64,000 nt of DNA from Buttiauxella noackiae ATCC 51607 (GTDB lineage Bacteria > Pseudomonadota > Gammaproteobacteria > Enterobacterales > Enterobacteriaceae), in the NCBI RefSeq assembly GCF_001654865.1, contig NZ_LXEO01000017.1, forward strand, positions 62,001 to 126,000, read 5' to 3'. A program made the translations under genes and the position numbers. A model generated the notes under the pieces. That model was not told the origin of the DNA. It made no database searches and saw nothing but the letters and a program-made list of their open reading frames with translations. Positions 35,983-46,275 of the stretch are shown here, piece by piece. How positions within the stretch are numbered: position 1 is the stretch's first letter; every line of letters starts with the position of its first letter.

Positions 35983-36234
35983 TTAGCGTCGAACCATGCG
36001 GTAAATAACCAGAACAATAATCGCACCGGCTACTGCGACAAGGAAACTTGGCAAGTTAAAGCCCGTGACACTGCCGCCGATATGAAGAAATGTTGCAATC
36101 CATCCACCAACGACAGCACCAATAATCCCTAAAATACAGGTCACGATAAAACCGCCGCCGTCTTTACCAGGCATAATTAGTTTTGCGATAACACCAGCTA
36201 TCAAACCGAAAATAATCCAGGCCAGAATACCCAT
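35983..36234 (-). CDS. ymgE: Small membrane protein YmgE (transglycosylase-associated GlsB/YeaQ family)
   Basis: An 83-residue protein made of three hydrophobic helices with the family signature GLIAGVIAKLIMPGKDGGGF and GIIGAVVGGW. It matches E. coli YmgE (84 residues) and is next to ycgR as in related genomes. The ATG at 36234 (MGILAWIIF) has AGAGG upstream; the open frame extends to 36330 but the upstream part is not conserved. The function is unclear; the family is linked to stress and is often RpoS-dependent. Confidence 0.88.
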   Translation of the reverse strand: MGILAWIIFGLIAGVIAKLIMPGKDGGGFIVTCILGIIGAVVGGWIATFLHIGGSVTGFNLPSFLVAVAGAIIVLVIYRMVRR

Positions 36235-36398
36235 GTTGAACATCCTCTTCATTATTGTGTGTGGTAACAAGCCAGAATCCGCATCAGTTTGGCCGCGAGT
36301 TCTGTCTGTCGGTACGCTAAGTATAATCAAATGTTAGGAAAATGTGACTAGCATCACTAAGCTATTGAATTTATCCGCTTCACGCCTTGAGATTTATC

Positions 36399-36425
36399 TT
36401 AAGTTTTTTACATTATTGCCGATAA
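36399..36425 (+). promoter_or_regulatory. Sigma-28 (FliA) promoter of ycgR
   Basis: TTAAGTTT (36399-36406; consensus TAAAGTTT, 7 of 8) and GCCGATAA (36418-36425, perfect) are separated by exactly 11 bp, about 30 bp before ycgR. Class III flagellar control is expected for ycgR. Confidence 0.9.
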
Positions 36426-36455
36426 GTTTGCTTACCGCTTTCAAAACACCACAAC

Positions 36456-37199
36456 ATGGACCTGGCCTTGAGTAACTATAACGAGCAGTTTCTGAAACAA
36501 AGTCCTCTGGCAGTATTAGGCGTGTTACGTGATCTCCATAAAAACCAAGTGCCGGTTCGTCTGAGCTGGCCATCGGGGCAATTTATCAGCAAGATCCTTG
36601 AGGTCACGGCAAATGGTTTGATCGTGGATTTTGGAAGCCAGGGGCATGAAAATCAGTCGGCGCAAAAAGCGACCAACATACAGTTCATCGCTGAGACGGA
36701 AGGGGCGAAGGTAGAGTTTATAATGCCTAAAATGCAAGTTATAGATTACCTGAACTTACCCGCATTCCACGCCCCGCTACCTCCCGCTTTGTGGTTTGTG
36801 CAACGCCGGGAATATTTTCGCATCAGTGCCCCGCTTCAGCCCTATTACCTTTGCAATACCACGCTCTCTAATGGTTCTCCATTCCAGTTCAGGCTATGTG
36901 ATTTGTCATTAGGGGGAATGGGCGCATTAGTTGACGGGCCTCTGCCTGAAGGGTTGAGCGCCGGAATGCGTTTTTCACAAGTGGAAATAGATTTAGTGCA
37001 GTGGGGTAAATTTCATTTTGATATGCAGTTGATAACGCTTTCTGAACGAAAAGTGATCGACAACAAAAATCAGACCATCAGCACTCCTCGCCTGAGTTTC
37101 CGCTTCCTGAATGTGAACCCGGCCGTTGAGCGCGAGCTGCAGCGCATTATCTTTTCGCTGGAACGATCGGCGCGTGAAAAAGCAGAACGAGTGAAGTAG
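36456..37199 (+). CDS. ycgR: Flagellar brake protein YcgR (c-di-GMP effector)
   Basis: A 247-residue PilZ-domain protein that, with bound c-di-GMP, slows the flagellar motor. The N-terminal YcgR domain is followed by the PilZ domain with RxxxR in QRREYFRISA and DLSLGGMG, both needed for ligand binding. Neither the ATG at 36456 nor an in-frame TTG at 36468, which would match the E. coli N-terminus (LSNYNEQFL), has a strong Shine-Dalgarno, so the start is uncertain by four codons. The FliA promoter upstream places it in the motility regulon, so the organism is probably flagellated. Confidence 0.94.
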   Translation: MDLALSNYNEQFLKQSPLAVLGVLRDLHKNQVPVRLSWPSGQFISKILEVTANGLIVDFGSQGHENQSAQKATNIQFIAETEGAKVEFIMPKMQVIDYLNLPAFHAPLPPALWFVQRREYFRISAPLQPYYLCNTTLSNGSPFQFRLCDLSLGGMGALVDGPLPEGLSAGMRFSQVEIDLVQWGKFHFDMQLITLSERKVIDNKNQTISTPRLSFRFLNVNPAVERELQRIIFSLERSAREKAERVK

Positions 37200-37248
37200 A
37201 CAGTTTAAGGCTGAGACTAAAAAATTCGAGTTGCATCAAGACCACAAA

Positions 37249-37295
37249 GCCGCAAACCCCGGAAGCATAGAAAAATGTGACAGGGATTTGCGGCT
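37249..37295. terminator. Hairpin between ycgR and emtA
   Basis: AGCCGCAAACCC (from 37249) pairs with GGGATTTGCGGCT (37283-37295) with one bulge. It sits between convergent genes. The flanking sequence (AATTCGAGTTGCA) recalls the end of the 43456 element, so this may be a decayed copy. Confidence 0.5.
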
Positions 37296-37307
37296 GCGCT
37301 TTAAGTG

Positions 37308-37916
37308 TTACATGGCGTTTAAAGCCCGCGACACCTTATACAGATAACGTGGTGCCTGAGGTGCCGGATGGTTCTTCGCGATGTAATCGTAAAACTCGTC
37401 AGGGCTCAGGTCATTAATCTCGTTAATGGCCTTTTTGCGATCCGATGAGAAGGTTCTGAGCAAAGCGCCCGCACCGTTGGCATAAGAAGCCAGCAACGCA
37501 TATTGCATCGTTTGCGGATCTTCAATACCAGCCAGAATGCCATGTTCCAGAATGCTTAAGTAAGCTGTGCCAATCGAAATGTTTCGCGCCGGATCTTTAA
37601 GCTCGCTGGTTGACGGCTCGCCGCCCCATCCCAGATGGCGATATACATCACGGCCAGCGGTTGAGGCTTTAATCTGCATCAAACCAACCGCGTTGGACTT
37701 GCTGACAAGCGTAGGATTACCGCCTGACTCCACTGCAATAATCGCCGTAACCACCCGAGGACTTACTCCCCACTCTTTTGCGGCCTGATCGGTTATTGGC
37801 ATCCAGGTTAATGCACGTTGTACCGGTTTTGTAGGGTCCCACTCGGGCTGTTTGGTGGTATGACTTGAACAACCTGCTAAAAACAAAACCAATACAATGA
37901 GCCATCTGATATTCAC
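37308..37916 (-). CDS. emtA: Endo-type membrane-bound lytic murein transglycosylase A
   Basis: EmtA (MltE) cuts glycan strands of peptidoglycan internally, forming 1,6-anhydro ends. The 202-residue protein has a lipobox (LFLAGC) and an SLT domain with catalytic Glu in [19 protein letters not shown] and NISIGTAYL. The start is GTG at 37916, with AAGGA 7 nt upstream; an ATG two bases upstream is out of frame. It is divergent from ldcA, another murein enzyme. Confidence 0.93.
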   Translation of the reverse strand: MNIRWLIVLVLFLAGCSSHTTKQPEWDPTKPVQRALTWMPITDQAAKEWGVSPRVVTAIIAVESGGNPTLVSKSNAVGLMQIKASTAGRDVYRHLGWGGEPSTSELKDPARNISIGTAYLSILEHGILAGIEDPQTMQYALLASYANGAGALLRTFSSDRKKAINEINDLSPDEFYDYIAKNHPAPQAPRYLYKVSRALNAM

Positions 37917-38050
37917 GCATCTATCCTTATAAAATTACCCGGAATATTGAAATCTGTGGGGTAAACAACATTGATTCATCGCCGCCTGGCGGATGACAAC
38001 CACCTTTGATAACGGCATGATAACCAATTCACTTTCAGCAAGGAAATGCC

Positions 38051-38962
38051 ATGTCCACGATTCGTTTGATTGCCCCTTCAGGTTTCTGTGTTAATCAGGC
38101 TGCTGCTGCGCGCGGGATCGAACGCCTGAAAGCCGCAGGCCATCGAGTGGAAAACCAATCCGTTGTGACCCGACGCTTTCAGCGTTTCGCCGGAACTGAC
38201 GACCAACGACTTGCTGATATTCAGGATTTATCCGCACTCCCGAATGAATGCGATATCGTTCTGGCGGTGCGCGGTGGCTATGGTGCATCCCGTTTGCTTG
38301 AAAATATTGAATATTCGAGCCTGGGACACGCGTTCCACGAACGTACACCGATTATTTGCGGGCATAGCGATTTTACCGCAATTCAGTTAGCCCTCTTATC
38401 CCAGACCGGTGCCATTACCTTTAGCGGACCAATGCTTGCCGGTAATTTTGGTGCCGATGAGTTAAACAGCTTTACCTGGCAGCATTTCTGGCAGGCGATT
38501 ACTGAGCCGCAATTTACCCTAACCTGGCAGAGTCCAACACCTGCATGTTCGGCAAGTGGCACGCTATGGGGAGGAAATCTCGCCATGCTGGTTTCAATGT
38601 TGGGCTCGCCGTGGCTCAACGTGATTGATGGTGGCATTTTAGTGGTCGAAGATATTAACGAGCACCCTTTCCGCGTGGAACGCCTGTTATTGCAACTCCA
38701 CCACGCCGGAATTTTAGCGCGTCAAAAAGCCCTGATTCTCGGTAGTTTCAACGGCGCAACGTTAAGTGACTACGACGGCGGTTATGATTTCGATGAAATG
38801 TGTCGCATGTTAGAGCAGCGGTTATCCATTCCCGTGCTGCGCGGTTTACCATTTGGTCATGAACCCGAAACCGTCACTCTGCCATTGGGCGCTTTTGGCG
38901 AACTACAGCATGACGGGCAAACCGCCAGCCTCACCGTCAGTGGCCATCCGGTAATCAGGTAA
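38051..38962 (+). CDS. ldcA: Murein tetrapeptide L,D-carboxypeptidase
   Basis: LdcA removes the terminal D-Ala from the tetrapeptide recycled from murein, so that the tripeptide can be reused. The 303-residue cytosolic serine peptidase (S66 family) shows RGGYGASRLL, the nucleophile Ser in GHSDFTAIQ, GPML, a Glu in VEDINEHPFRVER, and a His in GLPFGHEPETVTLPLG. Start ATG 38051 follows AAGGAAA. Its lack causes lysis at stationary phase in E. coli. Context with emtA and cvrA is the same as in E. coli. Confidence 0.94.
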   Translation: MSTIRLIAPSGFCVNQAAAARGIERLKAAGHRVENQSVVTRRFQRFAGTDDQRLADIQDLSALPNECDIVLAVRGGYGASRLLENIEYSSLGHAFHERTPIICGHSDFTAIQLALLSQTGAITFSGPMLAGNFGADELNSFTWQHFWQAITEPQFTLTWQSPTPACSASGTLWGGNLAMLVSMLGSPWLNVIDGGILVVEDINEHPFRVERLLLQLHHAGILARQKALILGSFNGATLSDYDGGYDFDEMCRMLEQRLSIPVLRGLPFGHEPETVTLPLGAFGELQHDGQTASLTVSGHPVIR

Positions 38963-39062
38963 AAAAATTCGTTTCAACCCCTCAGATAGCACGATGAATC
39001 AATAGTTTCCGTGTTAATATTTTCCACACGAATAGATACAGGCGCAAAGGAGAAAGATAATT

Positions 39063-40793
39063 TTGGACGCAGGGGCAATAGTCAGTCTGTTTATTTTAGG
39101 TTCCGTACTGGTAACTTGTAGCATCTTATTGAGTTCCTTTTCCTCGCGTCTTGGTATCCCCATCCTGGTTATATTCCTCGCTATTGGTATGTTGGCGGGG
39201 ATTGATGGCATTGGTGGCATTCCGTTTGATAATTATCCTTTCGCTTATTTAATCAGTAACCTGGCTCTGGCGGTGATTCTGCTTGATGGCGGTATGCGCA
39301 CCCAGGCAAGCTCCTTTCGCGTAGCCCTGGGCCCCGCACTATCACTTGCGACCGTCGGTGTGCTTATCACCTCAGGCTTGACTGGCATGGCCGCAGCCTG
39401 GCTGTTTAATCTCAATCTCATCGAAGGTTTGCTGATTGGCGCGATAGTCGGTTCAACGGATGCGGCAGCCGTATTTTCCCTTCTGGGCGGCAAAGGGCTG
39501 AACGAACGTGTTGGCGCAACGCTTGAAATTGAATCGGGCAGTAACGACCCGATGGCTGTGTTTCTGACCATCACGCTCATTGAGATGATTCAGAAAGGGC
39601 AAAGCGGCCTAAGCTGGATATTCCTGGTGGATATTATCCAGCAGTTTGGTCTGGGGATTTTGCTTGGCCTCGGCGGCGGTTATCTGCTGCTGCAAATGAT
39701 CAACCGCATTACGCTGCCACAAGGGTTGTATCCGCTGCTGGCATTAAGCGGTGGGATTATGGTGTTTGGTATCACTACCGCGCTAAACGGCAGCGGTATT
39801 CTGGCGGTCTACCTCTGTGGTTTCCTGCTCGGCAACCGCCCTATTCGCAGCCGCTTTGGCATCTTGCAAAACTTTGATGGGCTGGCATGGTTTGCGCAAA
39901 TTGGCATGTTTCTGGTACTGGGCTTGCTGGTCAATCCAACCGACCTGTTGCCGATTGCTATTCCGGCGCTGCTGCTGTCTATCTGGATGATTTTCTTTGC
40001 TCGCCCGTTATCTGTTTTTCTCGGCCTGCTTCCGTTCCGTGGTTTTAACCTGCGCGAGCGTGTGTTTATCAGTTGGGTCGGCCTGCGCGGCGCGGTGCCA
40101 ATCATCCTTGCTGTATTCCCGATGATGGCGGGCCTTGAAAATGCGCGCCTGTTCTTTAATGTCGCCTTCTTCGTGGTGCTGGTGTCGCTGTTATTACAAG
40201 GCACGTCGCTCGGTTGGGCGGCAAAAAAAGCTAAAGTTGTGGTTCCGCCCGTCGGCTGGCCTGTATCCCGCGTTGGCCTGGATATTCATCCGGAAAATCC
40301 TTGGGAGCAGTTCGTTTATCAGCTTAGCGAAGATAAATGGTGCATCGGTGCCTCCTTGCGGGATCTGAAAATGCCGAAAGACACGCGCATTGCCGCGCTA
40401 TTCCGTGACAATGTTCTGATGCAACCCGGCGACCGTACGCGTTTGCAAGTGGGTGATGTGCTCTGCGTCATTGGTCGTGAGCGCGATCTACCCGCTCTGG
40501 GTAAGATGTTTAGCCAGTCGCCACCCGTCGCACTCGACCAACGCTTCTTCGGTGATTTTATTCTCGAAGCCAGCGCCCAGTTTGGTGATGTCGCGACCAT
40601 TTACGGGCTGGAACTTGATGATAACGTCGATACTCAACAAACATTGGGTGAGTTTGTGGTGAGCATGTTAGGCGGCGCGCCGGTAGTGGGTGACCAGGTG
40701 GAGTTCGCTGGCATGATTTGGACTGTCGCTGAGAAAGAAGATAACCAGGTGCGTAAGATTGGTGTGCGCGTCGAGAGTGAAGAAACTGAGTAA
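39063..40793 (+). CDS. cvrA: K+/H+ antiporter CvrA (NhaP2)
   Basis: A 576-residue CPA1-family antiporter for cell volume and K+ control. About 13 membrane segments (to residue 385) contain [23 protein letters not shown] and [13 protein letters not shown], with the ion-site Asp pair in the Asn-Asp motif, and [15 protein letters not shown] cytosolic TrkA-C-type domain follows ([19 protein letters not shown] onward). The start is TTG at 39063 with AAGGAGAA upstream, giving [10 protein letters not shown], conserved in length with E. coli. Confidence 0.93.
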   Translation: MDAGAIVSLFILGSVLVTCSILLSSFSSRLGIPILVIFLAIGMLAGIDGIGGIPFDNYPFAYLISNLALAVILLDGGMRTQASSFRVALGPALSLATVGVLITSGLTGMAAAWLFNLNLIEGLLIGAIVGSTDAAAVFSLLGGKGLNERVGATLEIESGSNDPMAVFLTITLIEMIQKGQSGLSWIFLVDIIQQFGLGILLGLGGGYLLLQMINRITLPQGLYPLLALSGGIMVFGITTALNGSGILAVYLCGFLLGNRPIRSRFGILQNFDGLAWFAQIGMFLVLGLLVNPTDLLPIAIPALLLSIWMIFFARPLSVFLGLLPFRGFNLRERVFISWVGLRGAVPIILAVFPMMAGLENARLFFNVAFFVVLVSLLLQGTSLGWAAKKAKVVVPPVGWPVSRVGLDIHPENPWEQFVYQLSEDKWCIGASLRDLKMPKDTRIAALFRDNVLMQPGDRTRLQVGDVLCVIGRERDLPALGKMFSQSPPVALDQRFFGDFILEASAQFGDVATIYGLELDDNVDTQQTLGEFVVSMLGGAPVVGDQVEFAGMIWTVAEKEDNQVRKIGVRVESEETE

Positions 40794-40801
40794 GCAGGAT
40801 A

Positions 40802-40821
40802 AAGGGCGGGAAACCGCCCTT
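40802..40821. terminator. Hairpin between cvrA and dadX
   Basis: AAGGGCGG (40802-40809) pairs with CCGCCCTT (40814-40821) around GAAA. It separates convergent genes and can act in both directions. Confidence 0.8.
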
Positions 40822-40836
40822 ATGAGATTTAAGCAA

Positions 40837-41910
40837 TTAAAACTGCGTCACTACCGGTACTCGTGGCGCCAGGGCACACATCAATTCATACCCCACCGTA
40901 CCAGCTGCATGGGCCACATCATCAATTTTCACTTCATTGCCCCATAATTCGACCGGGCTACCAATACCAGTGTGCGGACATGGGGTGAGATCCACCGCCA
41001 ACATATCCATGGAAATAGCCCCTACGGTATGCGTTAGCACCCCATCAACACGCACTGGCGTACCATCTGGCGCATGGCGCGGGTAACCATCAGCGTAGCC
41101 GCAGGCAACAATACCAATACGCTGCTCGGTATTTGTACGGTAACGACTGCCATAGCCCACGGCATCGCCCGGTTTAAGACTCTGTACACCAATAATTTCA
41201 CTTTGCAGGCTCATTACTGGCTGCAAGCCGCTGGTGGCAACATCGCACCATTGCCCACTCGGAGATGCGCCATACAGAACAATCCCTGGCCGCACCCAGT
41301 CGAAATGCGCTTCCGGGTGCCAGAGTGTTGCCGCCGAATTAGAGAGCGAACGCGGGCACTCTAAACCTTCAGCCGCCTGCTCTATGCGCTTCATTGGTTC
41401 AACTATGCCATCAGGTTGTTCTGCATCGGCAAAGTGTGCCATCAAAGTAAGTTGACCGACATTCGGAATAACACGTAGTTGCTGCCATATAGAATGCACC
41501 CGGTCAGGGCTAAACCCGAGACGGTTCATCCCACTATTCATCTTCAGGTAAACATCGAGCGGCGCATTAAGTTTGGCATTAGCTAAAGCTTTTACCTGCC
41601 AGTTACTGTGCAGGCTGGTGGTCAAACGATACTGGTCAAACAGCGGCAACTCATCGGCGTGGAAGAAGCCCTCCAGCATTAAAATCGGCCCTTTCCAGCC
41701 TTGTTCACGCAGCAGGATGGCTTCTTCAATATTAAGCATCGCGAAACCATCGGTTTCCCTTAACGATGACCAGATACGTTCAATCCCATGACCGTAAGCA
41801 TTCGCTTTAACCACCGACCAGACTCGCGAATGAGGAGCGGCCTGGCGAACAACATTTAAATTGTTACGTAGCGCGCTGAGATTCAACGTCGCAACAACAG
41901 GACGGGACAT
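40837..41910 (-). CDS. dadX: Catabolic alanine racemase DadX
   Basis: A 357-residue PLP enzyme converting L-alanine to D-alanine for breakdown by DadA. The PLP lysine is in WSVVKANAYGHG (about residue 35). The catalytic Tyr region GDAVGYGSRYRT and AVDLTPCPHTGIGSPVELWG are typical. It begins 20 nt after dadA with GGAGAG in front, so the order dadA-dadX is that of the catabolic operon rather than of the biosynthetic alr. Confidence 0.93.
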   Translation of the reverse strand: MSRPVVATLNLSALRNNLNVVRQAAPHSRVWSVVKANAYGHGIERIWSSLRETDGFAMLNIEEAILLREQGWKGPILMLEGFFHADELPLFDQYRLTTSLHSNWQVKALANAKLNAPLDVYLKMNSGMNRLGFSPDRVHSIWQQLRVIPNVGQLTLMAHFADAEQPDGIVEPMKRIEQAAEGLECPRSLSNSAATLWHPEAHFDWVRPGIVLYGASPSGQWCDVATSGLQPVMSLQSEIIGVQSLKPGDAVGYGSRYRTNTEQRIGIVACGYADGYPRHAPDGTPVRVDGVLTHTVGAISMDMLAVDLTPCPHTGIGSPVELWGNEVKIDDVAHAAGTVGYELMCALAPRVPVVTQF

Positions 41911-41930
41911 TGTCCTCTCCTTGTTAGAAT

Positions 41931-43229
41931 TTAATTATGAGCGTTATGCAGACGCTGTGAGCCTGTTGGCCTGAACCCAGGGGAGTAGCGTGCAACCGAG
42001 AGATCGTCAAATGGAATCGCAGGCGTTCTTCCGGAAATCAAATCACTTAACATCTGGCCGGAACCGCAGGCCATCGTCCAGCCTAACGTACCATGTCCGG
42101 TGTTAAGCCATAGATTTTTGAACGGCGTACGCCCAACAATTGGCGTACCATCTGGCGTCATTGGGCGCAGGCCCGTCCAGAATGTGGCTTGCTCAACATG
42201 CCCTCCACGCGGGTACAAATCACAAACCACCATTTCCAGGGTTTCGCGGCGTGGTTGCAGCAACTCCGTATTGAAACCAACAATTTCTGCCATACCACCT
42301 ACGCGAATACGCTTATCAAAACGCGTGATAGCAATTTTGTATGTCTCATCGAGAATAGTCGAAACCGGTGCACCTTGCTCATCAGCAATGGGGATAGTCA
42401 GCGAATAACCTTTGAGAGGATAGACAGGAATATCAACGATGTTTTTCAGCAGACCGGTGGAATAGGAACCGAAAGCAACCACGTAGGCATCGGCCTTCAC
42501 CACTTCTTTGCCGCACTGGACACCATAAATACTTTGGCCTTCATATAACAGACGATCAACCGAAGTATTAAATCGGAACTCAACACCCGCCTCTGCCGCC
42601 ATCTGAGCCAGGTTTTGCGTAAACAGTTGGCAGTCACCAGTTTCATCATTCGGCAAGCGCAAACCGCCCGTAAGCTTATGAGCAACATCAGCCAGCGCGG
42701 GTTCAACTTCGGCTAAACGGCCTGCTTCCAGCAATTGATATGGCACCCCCGCATCTTCAAGTACTGCAATATCTTTGGCAGCATTTTCATACTGTTGGGC
42801 TGTGCGAAACAGTTGTAACGTGCCCCCCTGACGACCTTCGTACTGGATATTGGTAGTGTGGCGCAATTCCTTCAGGCAATCACGGCTGTATTCAGCAAGG
42901 CGCACCATGCGACCTTTGTTTTCCATATAGTGGCGCATATCGCAATTGCGCAGCATTTGCAGCATCCACTTTAGCTGAAACTGTGTGCCATCAAGGCTTA
43001 TCGCCAGTGGTGCATGACGCTGGAACATCCATTTAATCGCTTTAAGTGGCACACCGGGAGCCGCCCATGGCGCAGCATAGCCCGGTGAAATTTGCCCGGC
43101 ATTCGCCGCGCTGGTTTCCTGAGCAGGACCCGGCTCCCTGTCGATAACAGTGACATCATGCCCTGCCTGGCGTAAATACCAGGCGCTGCTGACACCAACT
43201 ACACCACTACCCAGCACCACAACTCGCAT
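41931..43229 (-). CDS. dadA: D-amino acid dehydrogenase small subunit
   Basis: DadA is a membrane-associated FAD enzyme oxidising D-alanine to pyruvate and ammonia, passing electrons to quinone. The 432-residue protein begins [19 protein letters not shown], a dinucleotide-binding motif, followed by [22 protein letters not shown] and the C-terminal [15 protein letters not shown]. An ATG two codons upstream is possible, but the ATG at 43229 fits GGTGG spacing and the E. coli length. In E. coli the operon is controlled by CRP and Lrp; I could not confirm sites by eye. Confidence 0.94.
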   Translation of the reverse strand: MRVVVLGSGVVGVSSAWYLRQAGHDVTVIDREPGPAQETSAANAGQISPGYAAPWAAPGVPLKAIKWMFQRHAPLAISLDGTQFQLKWMLQMLRNCDMRHYMENKGRMVRLAEYSRDCLKELRHTTNIQYEGRQGGTLQLFRTAQQYENAAKDIAVLEDAGVPYQLLEAGRLAEVEPALADVAHKLTGGLRLPNDETGDCQLFTQNLAQMAAEAGVEFRFNTSVDRLLYEGQSIYGVQCGKEVVKADAYVVAFGSYSTGLLKNIVDIPVYPLKGYSLTIPIADEQGAPVSTILDETYKIAITRFDKRIRVGGMAEIVGFNTELLQPRRETLEMVVCDLYPRGGHVEQATFWTGLRPMTPDGTPIVGRTPFKNLWLNTGHGTLGWTMACGSGQMLSDLISGRTPAIPFDDLSVARYSPGFRPTGSQRLHNAHN

Positions 43230-43455
43230 ATTCATTCCACCATTTAGCTAAAAGAATAATCTTCTGATTACAAATTGATAACTCAGATGAAAATGTTATT
43301 CAACATATGGCTTTGTTATAGTGACTTTCCTCACATCGTGGCCTGTTATAGCAGGACAGTGATAATTAGAATCTCCTACCCGTGAAGATATTTTCAGCAG
43401 TATAAAATGCTTATTTTTATAAATTTAACGGGATATACATGAAAATATACTTTAA
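43230..43455. other. Intergenic region upstream of dadA
   Basis: The 430-bp gap between dadA and ycgB contains the dadA promoter region, AT-rich between about 43240 and 43450, and, on its right side, the palindromic element at 43456. No reading frame is convincing. Confidence 0.5.
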
Positions 43456-43552
43456 TAATTCAAGTTGCAGATGGGTGGCAAACTAGGCCCCTCAGGAGCT
43501 TACTTAAGTCAGTGACGGGGGTGAATGAGTGCAACCCCTGCAACTTGAATTA
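43456..43552. repeat. 97-bp palindromic element with perfect 15-bp inverted ends (copy 2)
   Basis: TAATTCAAGTTGCAG (43456-43470) and CTGCAACTTGAATTA (43538-43552) are perfect inverted copies. The centre contains CTTACTTAAGTCAGTGAC, close to the core of the element at 35908-35935. No coding capacity. It ends about 108 bp before the ycgB start and thus occupies its promoter or leader region. Confidence 0.8.
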
Positions 43553-43659
43553 TGACAAGCATAAATATTTTGCTTGCGGCAGCTAAGTTTCAGGAGTTGT
43601 CTATTCTTGAAAGTGAGGCTTTCCATCCAGAGAGAGCCGCCAACAATGAGGGCGCGCTG

Positions 43660-45195
43660 ATGGCTATTGTTACCGATTCCGCCACAAAGGATTCTAAACG
43701 TCTAAGTGATGGACCTGACTGGACGTTCGAGCTGCTTGATGTCTACCTCGCTGAGATAGACCGTGTTGCTAAACTCTATCGGCTGGACACCTATCCTCAT
43801 CAAATTGAAGTGATTACCTCCGAACAAATGATGGATGCCTATTCGAGCGTTGGGATGCCGATTAACTATCCACATTGGTCGTTTGGTAAGAAATTCATTG
43901 AAACGGAGCGGCTGTACAAACATGGGCAACAGGGACTGGCCTACGAGATAGTGATCAACTCCAACCCGTGCATCGCCTATCTGATGGAAGAAAACACCAT
44001 TACGATGCAGGCTCTGGTGATAGCCCATGCCTGTTATGGGCATAACTCATTCTTCAAAAACAACTATCTGTTCCGCAGTTGGACCGATGCCAGTTCGATT
44101 ATCGATTACCTGATATTTGCTCGTAAATACATTACCGAATGCGAAGAGCGTTATGGTGTGGACGAAGTGGAGCGCCTACTCGACTCCTGCCATGCACTGA
44201 TGAACTATGGCGTTGACCGTTATAAACGACCACAAAAGATTTCGTTGCAGGAAGAGACTGCGCGGCAGAAAAGCCGTGAGGAGTACCTGCAAAGCCAGGT
44301 GAATACGTTGTGGCGTACCCTTCCACGTCGAGAAGAAGAAAAAACGATTGCCGAAGCGCGTCGTTACCCTTCTGAACCACAAGAAAACCTGCTCTATTTT
44401 ATGGAGAAGAATGCCCCGTTGTTGGAATCCTGGCAGCGTGAGATTTTGCGCATTGTGCGTAAGGTCAGCCAGTATTTCTATCCACAAAAACAGACTCAGG
44501 TCATGAACGAAGGCTGGGCGACATTCTGGCACTACACTATCCTTAACCATCTGTATGATGAAGGAAAAGTGACTGACCGCTTTATGCTGGAGTTCCTGCA
44601 TAGCCATACTAACGTGGTATTCCAGCCACCGTATAACAGCCCTTGGTACAGTGGTATCAACCCGTATGCACTCGGTTTTGCCATGTTCCAGGACATCAAG
44701 CGAATTTGCCAGTCGCCAACTGAAGAGGACCGCTACTGGTTCCCGGATATTGCCGGCAAGGATTGGCTGGAAACGTTGCATTTCGCGATGCGTGATTTCA
44801 AAGATGAGAGCTTTATCAGCCAGTTCCTGTCCCCGAAACTGATGCGCGATTTCCGCCTGTTTACGGTGCTGGATGACGACCGCAATAACTATCTGGAAAT
44901 TGCGGCGATTCACAACGAAGAAGGTTATCGCAAGATTCGTGCTGAGCTTTCTGCGCAGTACAATCTGAGTAACCTTGAGCCCAATATTCAGGTCTGGAAC
45001 GTTGATTTACGCGGCGACCGTTCGCTGACGTTGCGTTATATCCCGCATAACCGTGCTCCGCTAGATAAAGGGCGTCGCGAGGTTCTCAAGCATGTACATC
45101 GTTTGTGGGGCTTTGATGTAACGCTTGAACAGCAAAACGAAGATGGCAGCGTTGAGTTACTGGAACGTTGCCCACCGCGACTCAATAGTTTGTAA
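43660..45195 (+). CDS. ycgB: SpoVR-family protein YcgB
   Basis: A 511-residue cytosolic protein of the SpoVR family, very similar to E. coli YcgB (510 residues). It has no known enzymatic motif; NEGWATFWHYTILNHLYDEG and the conserved HSHTNVVFQPPYNSPWYSGINPY block are family-typical. The open frame reaches 43552, inside the end of the palindromic element, but the ATG at 43660 (MAIVTDSATKDS) has GAGGG 8 nt upstream and matches E. coli. In E. coli it is RpoS-dependent and linked to YeaG/YeaH stress functions. Confidence 0.93.
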   Translation: MAIVTDSATKDSKRLSDGPDWTFELLDVYLAEIDRVAKLYRLDTYPHQIEVITSEQMMDAYSSVGMPINYPHWSFGKKFIETERLYKHGQQGLAYEIVINSNPCIAYLMEENTITMQALVIAHACYGHNSFFKNNYLFRSWTDASSIIDYLIFARKYITECEERYGVDEVERLLDSCHALMNYGVDRYKRPQKISLQEETARQKSREEYLQSQVNTLWRTLPRREEEKTIAEARRYPSEPQENLLYFMEKNAPLLESWQREILRIVRKVSQYFYPQKQTQVMNEGWATFWHYTILNHLYDEGKVTDRFMLEFLHSHTNVVFQPPYNSPWYSGINPYALGFAMFQDIKRICQSPTEEDRYWFPDIAGKDWLETLHFAMRDFKDESFISQFLSPKLMRDFRLFTVLDDDRNNYLEIAAIHNEEGYRKIRAELSAQYNLSNLEPNIQVWNVDLRGDRSLTLRYIPHNRAPLDKGRREVLKHVHRLWGFDVTLEQQNEDGSVELLERCPPRLNSL

Positions 45196-45201
45196 GCATA
45201 A

Positions 45202-45229
45202 AAAAACGCTTCCCGAAGGAAGCGTTTTT
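45202..45229. terminator. Bidirectional terminator between ycgB and fadR
   Basis: AAAAACGCTTCC (45202-45213) and GGAAGCGTTTTT (45218-45229) form a perfect stem with a CGAA loop, and T/A runs serve both directions. Confidence 0.93.
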
Positions 45230-45259
45230 CATTTTACAGATAGTGATGACAAGGCCAGA

Positions 45260-45979
45260 TTAACGGCTGTGCATTGCCAAATCACCCGGTAGGTTTTTCT
45301 GCATCCGATGCCAGATTTCACCACTTTCACGCCCATAGGTACGAACAGTATCAAATACCTGATCGTGCAACCCTTGTTGGCAAATTTCTGCCAGACGATG
45401 GTAGAAACCTAACGCCAGACTGCGGGCTTCCGGACTTGAGAAATAGTGACGCCCGATGCGGGTATACAACCCTTTCATTCCATTGAGGATTAGCCCGTAA
45501 ATCGGGTTACCGGAAGCAAAAGCCAGACCACGGAAAATGTTGTAATCAAGCTTAGCGAACGCATCAGCGTGATCTTCAACGCTGTTTGCGGTTGCCAACA
45601 CTTCTTGCGCTTGATCCGGATGCTGACGAACAGCAGTACGAATAAAGATGGTCGCAATGTTAGTTCGCACTGACAGCAGGTTATCGATCAACTGCGGCAC
45701 GCTGTCATGATCAAGACGCGCCAAAGTTTCCAGAATGTTTAAACCGGAGGTTTCCCAGAAGTTATTCACTTTGGTCGGCTTACCATGCTGAATCGTTAAC
45801 CAGCCATCACGCGCCAGGCGCTGAAGCACCTCGCGCAATGTGGTACGGGTCACACCGATTAGTTCGGATAACTCACGCTCAGCAGGAAGAATTGTTCCCG
45901 GGGCAAAGCGGTTATTCCAGATACTTTCGATGATGTATTCTTCCGCGAAACCCGCCGGGCTCTGCGCCTTAATGACCAT
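45260..45979 (-). CDS. fadR: Fatty acid metabolism regulator FadR
   Basis: FadR represses fatty acid degradation genes and activates fabA/fabB; long-chain acyl-CoA releases it from DNA. The 239-residue protein (E. coli length) has the GntR winged helix [25 protein letters not shown] with [12 protein letters not shown] and an acyl-CoA-binding C-terminal helical domain including the conserved [24 protein letters not shown] precedes the ATG. Its target site is present upstream of fadD in this window (56902). Confidence 0.96.
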   Translation of the reverse strand: MVIKAQSPAGFAEEYIIESIWNNRFAPGTILPAERELSELIGVTRTTLREVLQRLARDGWLTIQHGKPTKVNNFWETSGLNILETLARLDHDSVPQLIDNLLSVRTNIATIFIRTAVRQHPDQAQEVLATANSVEDHADAFAKLDYNIFRGLAFASGNPIYGLILNGMKGLYTRIGRHYFSSPEARSLALGFYHRLAEICQQGLHDQVFDTVRTYGRESGEIWHRMQKNLPGDLAMHSR

Positions 45980-46275
45980 AGTATGCTTTCCATTACACAG
46001 GTTTTGCTAAAGAGACTCATCATACCAGATGCCATGCGGCGCAGGTAGCAGCGAGGTATGCCAAATTTGGAATCATGGTTTAATTTTGCAGGGTATCGCA
46101 CAACCAAAGAATATTCCTATACCTTGATTGATAACTTATGCACGAGTAACCTGAAACAACTCAATTGACGCAACTTTATCTTTATCCGCAATATTCCTGT
46201 TTTAGTGTTGGGAGAAAGTATCATCTCTCCTGCACTTTGACATATTACGGATAACTGGAGCATGAAAATTCTACG

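Noticed and set aside
44176-44913. 245-codon antisense frame inside ycgB
   Set aside because: A shadow of the highly conserved YcgB coding frame; no protein-like motif.
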